From NCBI GenBank assembly GCA_030063045.1, contig JAQSEB010000177.1, forward strand, positions 186,001 to 250,000: a DNA stretch of 64,000 nt, written 5' to 3'. The stretch comes from Pratylenchus scribneri. Its lineage: Eukaryota; Nematoda; Chromadorea; Rhabditida; Pratylenchidae. Below, in pieces: positions 1 through 10,986 of this stretch (within the stretch, counting starts at the first letter, position 1; each line of letters begins with the position of its first letter). The translations under genes and the position numbers were made by a program. The notes under the pieces were generated by a model. It made no database searches, was not told the DNA's origin, and worked only from the letters and a program-made list of their open reading frames with translations.

Positions 1-105
1 GAGTCATCCGGTACAGGGTTAGGGTCTTTAGGGGAGATTATCATCACACGTATCCTCCGTAACCCTAATCACCTATAGGGAGGACCCTTCATCCAGCACA
101 TAATA
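1..105. repeat. M5 inverted-repeat element, fragment
   Basis: The segment carries the blocks 'ccctaatc' and 'gggaggacccttca'. They recur near 9.9-10.1, 40.0-40.7, 45.0-45.3 and 63.8-63.96 kb. This copy is cut by the window edge. Confidence 0.5.
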
Positions 106-325
106 CCCAAAAATTCAAGATTTAAAGAGTTTAAATCCTATTTTTGATTTTTTGTTTATAAATTTTTTGGTTTTGATTTAAACCTGGACAAATCGTTAGG
201 CCAACCATGCATCTTGATGAGCTATATCGAATAGTATATATAGGTTATAGGGTTTAAGATCAGGCATTAAAAAATTATTAAACTTTCGGCAAAAAGATTA
301 AATTCTTTCGGCAAAAAAAATCAGC
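105..325. repeat. M2 element copy directly upstream of the bioB exon
   Basis: This is the right half of a palindromic element whose end reads 'ttaaactttcggcaaaa'. Related copies lie at 10.48-10.74, 21.67-22.02 and 36.28-36.58 kb. It contains a diverged form of the core motif shared by M1, M2 and M3. Confidence 0.6.
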
Positions 326-362
326 ATCCTTTAAATATTCTCTTCATCCCAATTTGTTGAAA

Positions 363-2922
363 GGTGCCCAATCTGTGCATGCCCAAAACCATGACCCATC
401 TCGCGTACAAATTAGCACTTTGTTGAGCATCAAAACTGGGGCATGCCCCGAAAATTGTTCATATTGTCCGCAATCGAGTTTCTACAAAACTGGCATCAAA
501 AAAGAGCCATTAATGGATTTGGAGTGAGTTTTAATAATAAATGGAATACCGTAAATTCTCTATTAGTAGCCCACGCTAAAGGGGCTCTGAAATTTGAAAG
601 TCCATTCTTTTGCTCACTCTCTGACCTTTTTATATCTTTAAATTCTATAAACATGTCTTGAATGGTAGAAACATGCTCTAATTTTGTAAAAAATGTAGTG
701 AATTTAAAAACATGTTTTCGAATCTTGAAAATATGTTCTTTTAGCAGAGACTTGTAGGAAATTTTATCGAATAAATTTAATTTTCATGCATTTTCTCTTC
801 TCTGAAATTTGTGGCTTCTGATAAATAATTTACAGTAAATGATAATAATGGCTAAATTAAACATTCTTTTTAATATTTAGTGAAGTGATTGAAGCGGCAA
901 AAAGGGCCAAGGCCGGCGGGGCCACTCGTTTTTGCATGGTTTGGAGGATTGCCTAATTTTAATTGGTCATTATAAATTTTCTAGGGAGCTGCTTGGCGAG
1001 GGCCAAACAATCGGGATTTGGAGAAAGTTTGCGAAATGATTGGCCAGGTGAAGGGAATGGGCCTGGAGACGTGCGCCACACTTGGCTTGTTGAGAAATGA
1101 ACAACAGGCGGAAAAATTGAAAAATGCTGGTGAACATTTTTAGGGAAATTTGAGAATAAAATTTAACCAAAAATAGGCCTCGATTTCTACAACCATAACA
1201 TCGATTGCTCCAAGGAATTTTACAGTAAAATAATCACAACTCGCCGTTTTGAAGACAGAATTTCGACACTGGAAAAAGTCCGGGCTGCGGGGATGAAAGT
1301 TTGCAGTGGTGGAATTTTGGGAATGGGCGAAACCAACGAAGACCGGGTGAAAATGTTGGTCACTTTGGCCAATTTGGAGCCAGCACCCGAGTATGAAATT
1401 TGCCCACTTTTGTGATTAAATTAATATAAATTAGATCTGTTCCAATCAATAAATTGATGCGAATTCCGGGCACACCGTTGGCCAATGTGGGCGAATTAGA
1501 TCCATTCGATTTTGTGAGGACAATTGCGACTGCCCGAATATTGATGCCAAAATCCTATATTCGATTGTCGGCTGGCAGAGAAGAAATGAGTGATGAATTG
1601 CAGGCGAGTGAATGAATGAAGACTACTCATAAATTTTGAAAATAATAATTTTATAGGCTCTTTTTTACCCAATTTTTTAATTGTTTACCCCTTATATAAT
1701 TTTTGACTTCTAATTAATCAGAAACCGGTTTTAGAGCCAACAACCTTACTTATACCTAGGGAGCGGATTTTTATTGATATCAATATTTTTCTTGCGAACT
1801 TAAAATAGCTTTAAACCAACATAAAACACGTTTTTATCAAGGTTTTAGTTGATTTGCATGAACTTTTATGTCAATATTCATCAATATTTTGCCATTTTTT
1901 GGCCATCAATATTGATATCAATATTTTGGCATTTTTTGACAAATTTTGGCCATTTTTGTCAATATTTTGAAGATTTTAGAAAAAAGTTGAAATCTTTTGA
2001 TAAAAATCTAAAAAAATTTTTTAAAAATTTTGAAAATTTTTAGAAAAATTTTGAGAATTTCTTAAAAAATTTAAGGAAAAAGTTCATTTTGTGATTTTTT
2101 TGAAAATAATTAATGAAAAAATTGATTTTGAAAAATTTTTTAAAAATTATTGATGTGTTTAAAAATTTTCAGGAATTGGATTTTGAAATTTTTGAATAAA
2201 AACTTTGAAATATGAATAATTTTTGATTGAGGATAATGAAAGAAATTTTTATAAAATATAGCGATTTTTTAAAAAAATTTTCATCAATATTTCATCAATA
2301 TTTTGCCTATTTTTGCAAATTATATCAATATTTTGACAATTTTATGTCAATATTTTATGCCTATATTTCGGGATTCTATATCAATATAAATCCGCTCCCT
2401 ACCTACTTATACCAATTTGTAAATCTCATCGAGACGCATCGAATGGTGTATAAAATGTCAGGTTGTGGCTCAAAATTTAAAGTGTTTAAAAATAAAGACT
2501 AGAAATATGGTTTAGACGGTTTAACTCGTTCAGTTTCGATTTAAACTAAGAAATTTATATGTCATCAAAACATGCTTATCGATGAGATCTATAAAATGGT
2601 ATATGATGCATAGGGTCTAACTGGTTTCTGATTTATTTTTTGATTTATTTGAAGTAAAAACTTTTTAGAGTAAAAAATAAATAATGATTTAAAAATATTT
2701 TATTTTTATCATAATTTTTAGGCCCTTTGCTTTTTGGCCGGTGCAAATTCCCTCTTTTACGGGGAAAAATTGTTGACGGCGGCAAACCCAAAACCGGAAA
2801 ACGATATTCAGCTATTCAAAAGGCTGGGAATGAAAGGGGAAGAACAAATTGATGGAGAAGAAAATCATCAAGAAATTGAGGACGATGTTCCTTTGGGGAA
2901 AACAATGGCAGAGACAATTTGA
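363..2922 (+). CDS. bioB: Biotin synthase, bacterial type with introns (5' end missing)
   Basis: Radical-SAM enzyme that inserts sulfur into dethiobiotin to form biotin. Exons: about 363-523, 881-938, 985-1129, 1177-1390, 1435-1603 and 2722-2922; they join in one frame to give about 314 residues. The 4Fe-4S motif CPENCSYC is intact. So are the expected 2Fe-2S ligands: Cys in TRFCMGAAW, Cys in ETCATLG, Cys in KVCSGG and Arg in LSAGRE. The YNHNID substrate loop is also present. Homologues are about 345 residues, so roughly 30 N-terminal residues are missing; they must lie on an exon upstream of the M2 element or outside the window. The last intron (1604-2721) starts with GC rather than GT and holds nested repeats. 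Animals normally lack this gene, but transferred copies are known in cyst nematodes. The introns argue against bacterial contamination. Confidence 0.93.
1702..2660. repeat. M1 element in the bioB intron, split by a nested insertion
   Basis: The M1 start ('tttttgacttctaat', 'cagaaaccggtttt') is separated from the rest of the element (resuming near 2403 with 'cttataccaatttgta') by a second element at about 1758-2401. The end reads 'aactggtttctgattt'. Confidence 0.75.
1758..2401. mobile_element. Nested M8 inverted-repeat element rich in 'tcaatatt'
   Basis: The left end TAGGGAGCGGATTT is matched at the right by an inverted AATCCGCTCCCTA. The stretch 'tacttatacc' sits on both sides, consistent with a target duplication of about 9-10 bp inside an older M1 copy. 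A related half-copy lies at 23163-23550. Confidence 0.7.
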
Positions 2923-3024
2923 ATCGAGGGAATTATCCTCAAATTTTAATATTAGGTGATTAAAAAGAAAATGAATTTAAATGCTTTTTGTAATGGGAAT
3001 AAATATTTAAAATGATGAAAAACA

Positions 3025-3245
3025 TTGAAAATGGCGAAAAGATTACTTACGGTTCACTGGTTTTATCTTAGACCCCCAAACTATATATCCAATCGATAAA
3101 TGTTGTTGAGAACAATCATGTGAAAATGATTTGGCTTAGGTTTTTAATAACCAATATTGAATAAGTTTCAAACCATTAATCAAAAGATAGTTCAAACGGT
3201 TTAATACTCTTACATTTTTTTTCATATCATAACTAATTAGGTATA
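3025..3245. repeat. M3 element copy, left part
   Basis: It begins with 'gaaaatggcgaaaagatt' and 'acggttca', followed by 'ccaatcgat', as in the copies at 9.67, 11.39, 12.63 and 28.67 kb. The right half is eroded, and the 23-bp satellite starts about 120 bp downstream. Confidence 0.55.
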
Positions 3246-3366
3246 TACAAATCGACTAGTCTTGAATTCTTCATTGTATATTCTTCTTAGCATTCGTTAG
3301 CATTCAAAGCTTTCCTAGAAATCCAAAATCGTAACAATCAATGCTTTCTTAGAAATCCAAATAATC

Positions 3367-5905
3367 ATGTCCAAATCCTTGTCTAGTCTTTGCAATCATG
3401 CTGGTCTGGTCTTTGCAATCATGCTTGTCAAGTCTTTGCAATCATGCTGGTCTAGTCTTTGCAATCATGCTTGTCAAGTCTTTGCAATCATGCTGGTCTA
3501 GTCTTTGCAATCATGCTTGTCTTGTCTTAGCAATCATGCTTGTCTTGTCTTAGCAATCATGCTTGTCTTGTCTTAGCAATCATGCTTGTCTTGTCTTAGC
3601 AATCATGCTTGTCTAGTCTTAGCAATCATCCTGGTCTAGTCGACGCATTCATCCTGGTCTAGTCGACGCATTCATCCTGGTCTAGTCGACGCATTCATCC
3701 TGGTCTAGTCGACGCATTCATGCTTTTCTAATCGATGCATTCATCCTTGTCTAATCGATGCATTCATCCTTGTCTAGTCGATGCATTCATCCTTGTCTAG
3801 TCGATGCATTCATCCTTGTCTAATCGATGCATTCATCCCTGTCTAGTCGATGCATTCATCCTTGTCTAGTCGATGCATTCATCCCTGTCTAGTCGACGCA
3901 TTCATCCCTGTCTAGTCGATGCATTCATCCCTGTCTAGTCGATGCATTCATCCCTGTCTAGTCGATGCATTCATCCTTGTCTAGTCGATGCATTCATCCT
4001 TGTCTAATCGATGCATTCATCCTGGTCTAATCGATGCATTCATCCTTGTCTAATCGATGCATTCATCCTGGTCTAATCGATGCATTCATCCTTGTCTAAT
4101 CGATGCATTCATCCTTGTCTAGTCGATGCATTCATCCTTGTCTAATCGATGCATTCATCCTGGTCTAATCGATGCATTCATCCTTGTCTAATCGATGCAT
4201 TCATCCTGGTCTAGTCGATGCATTCATCCTGGTCTAGTCTTTGCAATCATGCTGGTCTTGTCTTTGCAATCATGCTGGTCTTGTCTTTGCAATCATCCTT
4301 GTCTAGTCGATGCATTCATCCTGGTCTAGTCTTTGCAATCATCCTTGTCTAGTCGATGCATTCATCCTGGTCTAGTCGATGCATTCATCCTGGTCTAGTT
4401 TTTGCAATCATGCTTGTCTAGTCTTTGCAATCATGCTGGTCTTGTCTTTGCAATCATGCTGGTCTTGTCTTTGCAATCATGCTGGTCTAGTCTTTGCAAT
4501 CATGCTGGTCTAGTCTTTGCAATCATGCTGGTCTTGTCTTTGCAATCATGCTGGTCTTGTCTTTGCAATCATGCTGGTCTTGTCTTTGCAATCATGCTGG
4601 TCTTGTCTTTGCAATCATGCTGGTCTTGTCTTTGCAATCATGCTGGTCTTGTCTTTGCAATCATCCTTGTCTAGTCGATGCAATCATGCTGGTCTAGTCT
4701 TTGCAATCATGCTGGTCTTGTCTTTGCAATCATGCTGGTCTTGTCTTTGCAATCATGCTGGTCTAGTCTTTGCAATCATGCTGGTCTAGTCTTTGCAATC
4801 ATCCTGGTCTAGTCTTTGCAATCATGCTTGTCTAGTCGATGCATTCATCCTGGTCTAGTCGATGCATTCATCCTGGTCTAGTCTTTGCAATCATGCTTGT
4901 CTAGTCGATGCATTCATCCTGGTCTAGTCGATGCATTCATCCTGGTCTAGTCTTTGCAATCATCCTTGTCTAGTCGATGCATTCATCCTGGTCTAGTCGA
5001 TGCATTCATCCTGGTCTAGTCTTTGCAATCATGCTTGTCTAGTCTTTGCAATCATGCTGGTCTTGTCTTTGCAATCATCCTTGTCTAGTCGATGCATTCA
5101 TCCTGGTCTAGTCGATGCATTCATCCTGGTCTAGTCGATGCATTCATCCTGGTCTAGTCGATGCATTCATCCTGGTCTAGTCTTTGCAATCATCCTTGTC
5201 TAGTCGATGCATTCATCCTGGTCTAGTCGATGCATTCATCCTGGTCTAGTCTTTGCAATCATGCTGGTCTTGTCTTTGCAATCATGCTGGTCTTGTCTTT
5301 GCAATCATGCTGGTCTTGTCTTTGCAATCATGCTGGTCTAGTCTTTGCAATCATGCTGGTCTAGTCTTTGCAATCATGCTTGTCTAGTCTTTGCAATCAT
5401 GCTTGTCTAGTCTTTGCAATCATGCTTGTCTAGTCGATGCATTCATCCTGGTCTAGTCGATGCATTCATCCTGGTCTAGTCTTTGCAATCATGCTGGTCT
5501 TGTCTTTGCAATCATGCTGGTCTAGTCTTTGCAATCATGCTGGTCTAGTCTTTGCAATCATGCTTGTCTAGTCTTTGCAATCATGCTTGTCTAGTCTTTG
5601 CAATCATGCTGGTCTTGTCTTTGCAATCATGCTGGTCTAGTCTTTGCAATCATGCTGGTCTAGTCTTTGCAATCATGCTTGTCTAGTCTTTGCAATCATG
5701 CTTGTCTAGTCTTTGCAATCATCCTTGTCTAGTCGATGCATTCATCCAGGTCTAGTCGATGCATTCATCCTTGTCTAGTCGATGCATTCATCCTGGTCTA
5801 ATCGACGCATTCATCCTGGTCTAGTCGATGCATTCATCCTGGTCTAATCGACGCATTCATGCTTTTCTAATCGATGCATTCATGCTTGTCTTTTCTTAAC
5901 AATCA
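3367..5905. repeat. 23-bp satellite with two alternating monomer types
   Basis: About 110 tandem 23-bp units. Monomer A contains TCTTTGCAATCATGCTGG and monomer B contains TCGATGCATTCATCCTGG, joined by TCTAG or TCTTG. They form runs: A-like at the left, a B block at about 3640-4230, then mixed A/B blocks to the right. Both flanks carry 'ctttcttagaaatccaaa' (near 3340 and 5908), suggesting growth from a single unit. A 23-bp period shifts frame at each unit, so the three overlapping open frames inside it are not genes. Confidence 0.97.
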
Positions 5906-6210
5906 TGCTTTCTTAGAAATCCAAAGTCAATCATTCATTCCTAGAAATGTCTTACGCCTATTACAAAATCTCACAAATCACAATACATTTATGAAATAGA
6001 ATCAAAATCCCACACCTAATAGTAATTTTTGTAATGGCCAATGAAAGCGCAAATAAATATTAAAATTATTGGACATGTTTAAAGCCATAATTTATCTAAT
6101 ATTTCCCGCAAAAGAACGAAACAAAAAAGATTATACTCTTGAATTGAATTGGACAACAAAAAAAAAACATGGATATTTTTAATCATGAGATTAGCCCATC
6201 AATCAATCAT

Positions 6211-9200
6211 TTATTCATTATTATTTCCTTCTCTTCCATTTTCCATTATCAATTTTGGGTCAATGTCCGCCAATTTTGCGGTTTGCAAATTCGCATCCGG
6301 CAGAGCGAGATAATTTTCGAGTCGTTGAACAAAACGTTGCTTCACAAAATTGAATTCCATCACAGATTCGGGCCTTTCCCATTTCCAATAATCGGCAAAC
6401 AATTTGAAAACATTGCCTTAATTAGAATTAAATTAAACAAATTAAATTTTATTTAAAAATTAAAATATTTTTGTGTTTTCTTAACAATTTTGAGGTTTTT
6501 GTTATTTTCCCAAACATTTTGTGTTTTTGTTGTTTTCCTAAACATTTTGTATTTTTGTTATTTTCCCAAACATTTTGTGTTTTTGTTCTTTTCCTAAACA
6601 TTTTGTATTTTTGTTATTTTCCCAAACATTTTGTGTTTTTGTTGTCTTCCTAAACATTTTGTGTTTTTGTTGTTTTCCCAAACATTTTATGTTTTTGTTT
6701 TCACGAATATTTTGTGTTTTTGTTTCCCAAATATTTTGTGTTTTTGTTTCCCAAACATTTTGTGCTTTTTACTTTTATTTCATTTTTTAATTTTTCAAAT
6801 TAATGAAAAATATTATTACTATTTTATGGAATCACCTAACACTAAAACAAATGAAAATAGCCAAAACTCACAATAAACTTGATGAAAATGATCCATTTTG
6901 AGTGGAGGCTGATCAATGGCATTGTAGAAATGATTTTTGAGTAGATCATCAAAAAGTAGCTCCTTGCAAAGTGCCTTTAAATTAAATTGATATTATTTAA
7001 ATGCATATTGTATTACCGTAATTGTGATGCCACAAATGGCAAATGGAAAACCATAAACGGGATGATTGGAAAGGGTAAGAACATGGAGGCAATTGTTCAC
7101 ATCGAATTGGGCAAAGAACACCAATTGGTCGAGGCCAAGCATTCCCATCCCACGGAAGTCGGTCTAAAATGAACAATTCCGTAAACAGGCTTGTTAGACT
7201 AGCTAATTTTGTAAATTTCGGTTTATAGGCTTAGTAGAGACTCTAGAGTAGGCTCATTCGATTCGGCAGGGTCAGGGTCGATTTAGTCTATGAAATTTAA
7301 ATCTCAAATCGATTTGAGTTTGTTTTGAAAAGCTGAACTGTTGTTTAAGCCCAAACCGGTTTTGGTTTATTAAATTTTGCCTAGACATTATTTCAAATCT
7401 GAAATTGAAATTTCATAGACCAAATCGACCCTTCCGAATCTAATGAATTCATTCTCTAATTTCGGGGGTCTCCTAGAAGCCGAGATTTCCTAAAATTGAC
7501 TAGCCTAGCATTTAGCCAATTCCAGAAATGTCCTATTTCCGAAATTGTCAGTAAATATAAACCAACCGCTGGATCATCTCCTTGGAATCCAATTTCCTGC
7601 CATTGATTGGATATTCTTGCTCGTAGCGGCACATCATCCGTTTTGAGCAATTTCCAAAGACGCAGCAATTCGCGTTCATGTTCTTCACAAAAACGGGAAT
7701 ATGATTCAAGTCGACGATTTTCAACCTAAATAATATAAACAATTTATAGAAGTGAGTTCTTCACTTTTTTTTGGGGGGGGGGGAAGGCGATGAGGAAGAA
7801 GATGATTATGATGAGGAGGTAAATGTAGATGAAGAAGAAGGTGATGTTGTTGAAGAAGATGAGGAGGAGGATGATGATGGTCAGGATGAAGAAGATGATG
7901 AGGAGGAGAATGAAGATGAAGAATAAGATGAGGAGAGGGATGAAGATGAAGAAGAAGATGAGGAGGAGGATGTTGATGAAGAAGATGAGGAGGAAGAGGA
8001 GGATGGTGACGATGATGATGAAGAAGATGAGGAGGATGATGATGAAGATGAGGGTAGAGAGTGATGAGGAGGATTTTGATGCTGATGAGGCAGATTATGA
8101 TGATGAAGAAAATGATGATTATTATGATGAGGAGGTAAATGTTGATGAAGAAGAAGGTGATGTTGTTGAAGAAGATGAGGAGGAGGATGATGATGGTCAG
8201 GATGAAGATGAAGAAGATGATGAGGAGGAGAAAGGTGATTAAGATGATGATGAGAAGTATGAAGATTATTAAGATGATGATCGTATGAATATAAAGATGA
8301 TAATGAGGATGATGATGAAGTCAACATCTTTTTCTTCATCGTCTTTCCCCCATCCCCCCACCCCCGCGATAACAGGAAAATACTGAGAATTGAACTTATT
8401 TTCACAAAATGACTCACCTCAGTGCACAATTTTTGATATCCTTTGATTTGGCGCATAGATCGTGCCAATGCTTTCGATAAATCCAACCGTTTTTGTTCAT
8501 CTGAGATCGATTCCTCCAAAATTGCTTCAGCCGCCTCAGTTTCATCGCCCGTGTCCCATCCCAGCGTTTGGACCAATTCATTTGGATATTCCTTCAACAT
8601 TTGTTCAATTTTCTGATTTTGCAATGCTCTCGGTGTTGATCCATTCTTTAGGATCTGAAAATTGTGGTTAAAATTTATAAAATAAATTAATTAAAATTGG
8701 AAAAATCTCTTTTTATCAAATTTTATTTATTTATCCCAAAAGCCAAAAAGTAGTTTTTGATTTCTAATAAGTTAGAAACTGGTTGATACCCTTTTACAAA
8801 CCTTAGAAAATGGGTTTCATACCCTACAAACCTTATACCATTTTGTAGATCTAATGGAGACGCGTCGTTTTGTATATAATTTGTCATGGTTTGTTAAAGG
8901 GTATTAAACCGTTTAAACCATTCTAGTTTTGGTTTTAAACACTTTAATTTTGGACCAAAACCTGACATTTTATACACCATCGATGCGTCTCGATGACATC
9001 TACAAATTGGTAATTGGTATATGGTTTGTAGGGTTTAAAACCGGTTACTGATTTAATTAAAGTCAAAAACTACTTTCGGGATTAAAAAATTGACTTTTAA
9101 TATAAAATTCCTTACAATATCTTCCAATTGTGGATTTGGCCAAAATTGAGCCATAACAATTTGATAAATTCGATAAATTAAATTGTAGAGGGAACGAAAA

Positions 9201-9226
9201 AGAGCATTGATGAAATCCAACAACAT
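6211..9226 (-). CDS. ELMO domain-containing protein (ELMOD family)
   Basis: ELMOD proteins act as GTPase-activating proteins for Arl/Arf-family GTPases. Exons on the minus strand: 9226-9116, 8654-8418, 7725-7567, 7163-7017, 6974-6872 and 6416-6211; all splice phases agree and give 320 residues, close to vertebrate ELMOD2. The N-terminus is a short hydrophobic and aromatic segment. The ELMO domain fills roughly residues 115-320 and shows ARISNQWQEIGFQGDDP, TDFRGMGMLGL, SNHPVYGFPFAICG, DHFHQVYC and VMEFN. The donor of exon 5 was set at GTGAGT because that restores the conserved HFHQ-aromatic-C. Introns hold M1, M7, a GAA/GAT element and a 28-bp minisatellite. The gene starts 262 bp downstream of DAD1 on the same strand. 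Confidence 0.93.
6483..6765. repeat. 28-bp T-rich minisatellite in the last ELMOD intron
   Basis: About ten imperfect units carry 'cccaaacattttgtgttttt' with variable spacers. The open frames in it are periodic Cys/Phe artefacts. Confidence 0.9.
7262..7440. repeat. M7 inverted-repeat element
   Basis: The left end GGTCGATTTAGTCTATGAAA is matched at the right by an inverted 'tttcatagaccaaatcgacc'. Related copies lie at 18.41-18.64 and 31.56-31.74 kb. Confidence 0.75.
7770..8375. repeat. Purine GAA/GAT-rich element between G and C tracts
   Basis: A run of 10-11 G opens about 560 bp of GAT/GAA/GAG trinucleotides and ends in C-tracts followed by 'gataacagg'. The same end sequence closes a related element at 14.06-14.27 kb. 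It lies in an ELMOD intron, and the long acidic and Ser-rich frames in it are composition artefacts. Two copies of 'gaagaagatgaggaggagga'-like blocks show an internal duplication of roughly 300 bp. Confidence 0.8.
8746..9075. repeat. M1 element in ELMOD intron 1
   Basis: The end 'agtagtttttgatttctaa' and its inverted counterpart 'agtcaaaaactacttt' enclose two copies of the shared core, 'atggagacgcgtcg' and 'gatgcgtctcgat'. Confidence 0.85.
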
Positions 9227-9488
9227 TTTTTATAATTATAAAACTGATAATGATAAAATTAAATTAAATATTAATTTAAAAAAAAAATAATCAATAAATA
9301 TTTAAATTGCTTTTTGTTTAGCAAAAAATTAAATTCATCAAAATGTGAAGAATAAATTTAATAATTTTTATGCAACAATTCAGCAAAAATAATTTAATAA
9401 TTAATTCATTTATTTTGGATAAATTCCTCATCATTATTGATTGTTTTCCCATTTTTGTATTCAATTTAATCCTTCTCCAAATCCAGAT

Positions 9489-10438
9489 TTAGCCAATAAA
9501 GTTCATGACGACCAAATGTAGGATAACATGTGCAAAAATGAAGTCAGCAAATGCACGTTCCGGGCTAATATTCAGGAATTCCGACTTGTTTTCCGGATTC
9601 ACTTGAATGCGAAGATTGGCTGCAATATTTTTTGATGGGTAATATTTAATTTTGCAAAAAAAAGCATTGAAAATGGCGAAGATTATAGCATTTCAATGGG
9701 TTGTCCTACACATCCAAACCATATACCCAATAGAAAGATCTCATCAAGAAAATTTAAAATTGGTTAAAGCTAAGCCGATTCATTATCAAACTTCGTCTCA
9801 ACGAGATCTATTGATTGGATATATGGTTTGGTGGTCTATAACAACCCACTGAAACATTATGAACGAAGAACCGGTATTTATCGACATTGGGTGTTGGGTC
9901 CGCTATTTAGAAAGTGAACCCCACCCCACCCCCCTCCCCATTAGGGCATCAGGATTATGGGTAAGGTCATTCGGGGATAAGTACGGATATGATAGGGTAA
10001 AAATTATCTCACGTAACACCTAATCATAAGTCATAACACCCGGAAGAAGGGACCCTGCACTTTTACGCTTCTCACGAAAAAGCGGGCCCAAGTTGGTCGA
10101 TAAACCTTGACTGATGAGAACCATTATAAACTTTTGGCCATTTTCAATTGATTTTTTTTTTGCCATTTTAATACATTTTTCGTCATTTTAAATATTTTTC
10201 TTTATTTGTTTATTACATAAAAGAATAAACCTGCCAAAACAAAGCTGGCAACGCAAGAGATGAAACCGGCCAGAAAAGCATTGAATGGAAAAGTGCCAAC
10301 CAGCAAGCAATAAATGAATTGAATAATTCCCGTCATTAAAATGTAGAACATATAAGCATCAATCAATTTGAGTCTTTTGGGCGTTGTTCGTTGATAATCG
10401 GTGTACAATTTGGAAAGTGCGTCGAAAACTTCAACCAT
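9489..10438 (-). CDS. dad-1: DAD1, oligosaccharyltransferase subunit
   Basis: Small membrane subunit of the ER oligosaccharyltransferase, needed for N-glycosylation. Two exons: 10438-10231 and 9619-9489, giving 112 residues, almost exactly the family length (112-113). Exon 1 encodes [19 protein letters not shown] and [18 protein letters not shown]; exon 2 encodes [10 protein letters not shown] and [18 protein letters not shown], ending NFIG. Three hydrophobic segments are visible. If the first exon is read without splicing it stops early at 78 residues; the second exon restores the family C-terminus. The 611-bp intron holds an M3 and an M5 element. It sits between the OTUD6B-like gene (548 bp upstream) and ELMOD (262 bp downstream). 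Confidence 0.97.
9668..9860. repeat. M3 element in the DAD1 intron
   Basis: It starts 'gaaaatggcgaa' and 'tttcaatgggttgtcctaca', and its inverted end reads 'ggtctataacaacccactga'. Confidence 0.7.
9865..10115. repeat. M5 element in the DAD1 intron
   Basis: It shows the M5 blocks 'gacattgggtgttgggtccg' and, inverted at the other end, 'aaaagcgggcccaagttgg', with 'ggtcattcggggata' in the middle. Confidence 0.65.
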
Positions 10439-10477
10439 TTTTCCTTGAATTAATTGAATGTGGTGTTATCTAAAAAA

Positions 10478-10740
10478 TCGGATTTTTTGCCGAAAGTTTA
10501 ATAATTTTTTTAGTGCTTAATCTTAGACCATATAAATAAACCTTAAAAAACAATAAATAGAGCTCATCCCTCATCGAGATGCATCGATTGGCCTACGATT
10601 GTCTTTGTTTAAATCAATACCAAAAAGTAAATGTGGTTTAAACAATTTATACCTTTTAATTTTGGTCAAACCATGAAAATGAAAATCAATCAATGCTTCT
10701 CGAATCTCGATAAGCTCTATTTAATGCTAAAAGGTTTTTA
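10478..10740. repeat. M2 element between OTUD6B-like and DAD1 genes
   Basis: The end 'ttttgccgaaagtttaataa' and the core 'catcgagatgcatcgattgg' identify it. The opposite end is eroded. Confidence 0.65.
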
Positions 10741-10986
10741 TCGTTTAAGAAAGGCCATGCATTATGCAATTATCCTAAAACTAAATTAACCAATGCTTCT
10801 GCAAAAAAAAAAAATTCACGAAATGAAGCGCTAAAATAACATAACATAAATGATAAAAAATTGGAGGTAAAAATGCCAATAAAAATTATATGGCTAATCA
10901 TGAAATGTGAAAATTAAAATTAAACATTTTATTTATTCAATATTATAATCTTTATTTTTTTTGAGTTAAAATATCATTAAAAAAAA

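Noticed and set aside
4402..4789. Three overlapping Cys/Ser-rich open frames
   Set aside because: They are the satellite read in three frames; a 23-bp period cycles through all frames.
3367..5905. CRISPR-like array
   Set aside because: Units are directly contiguous 23-mers with no unique spacers, and the host is a eukaryote.
7829..8624. Long acidic plus frame and Ser/His-rich minus frame
   Set aside because: Both are translations of the GAA/GAT element; only the N-terminal part of the minus frame (8654-8418) is a true ELMOD exon.
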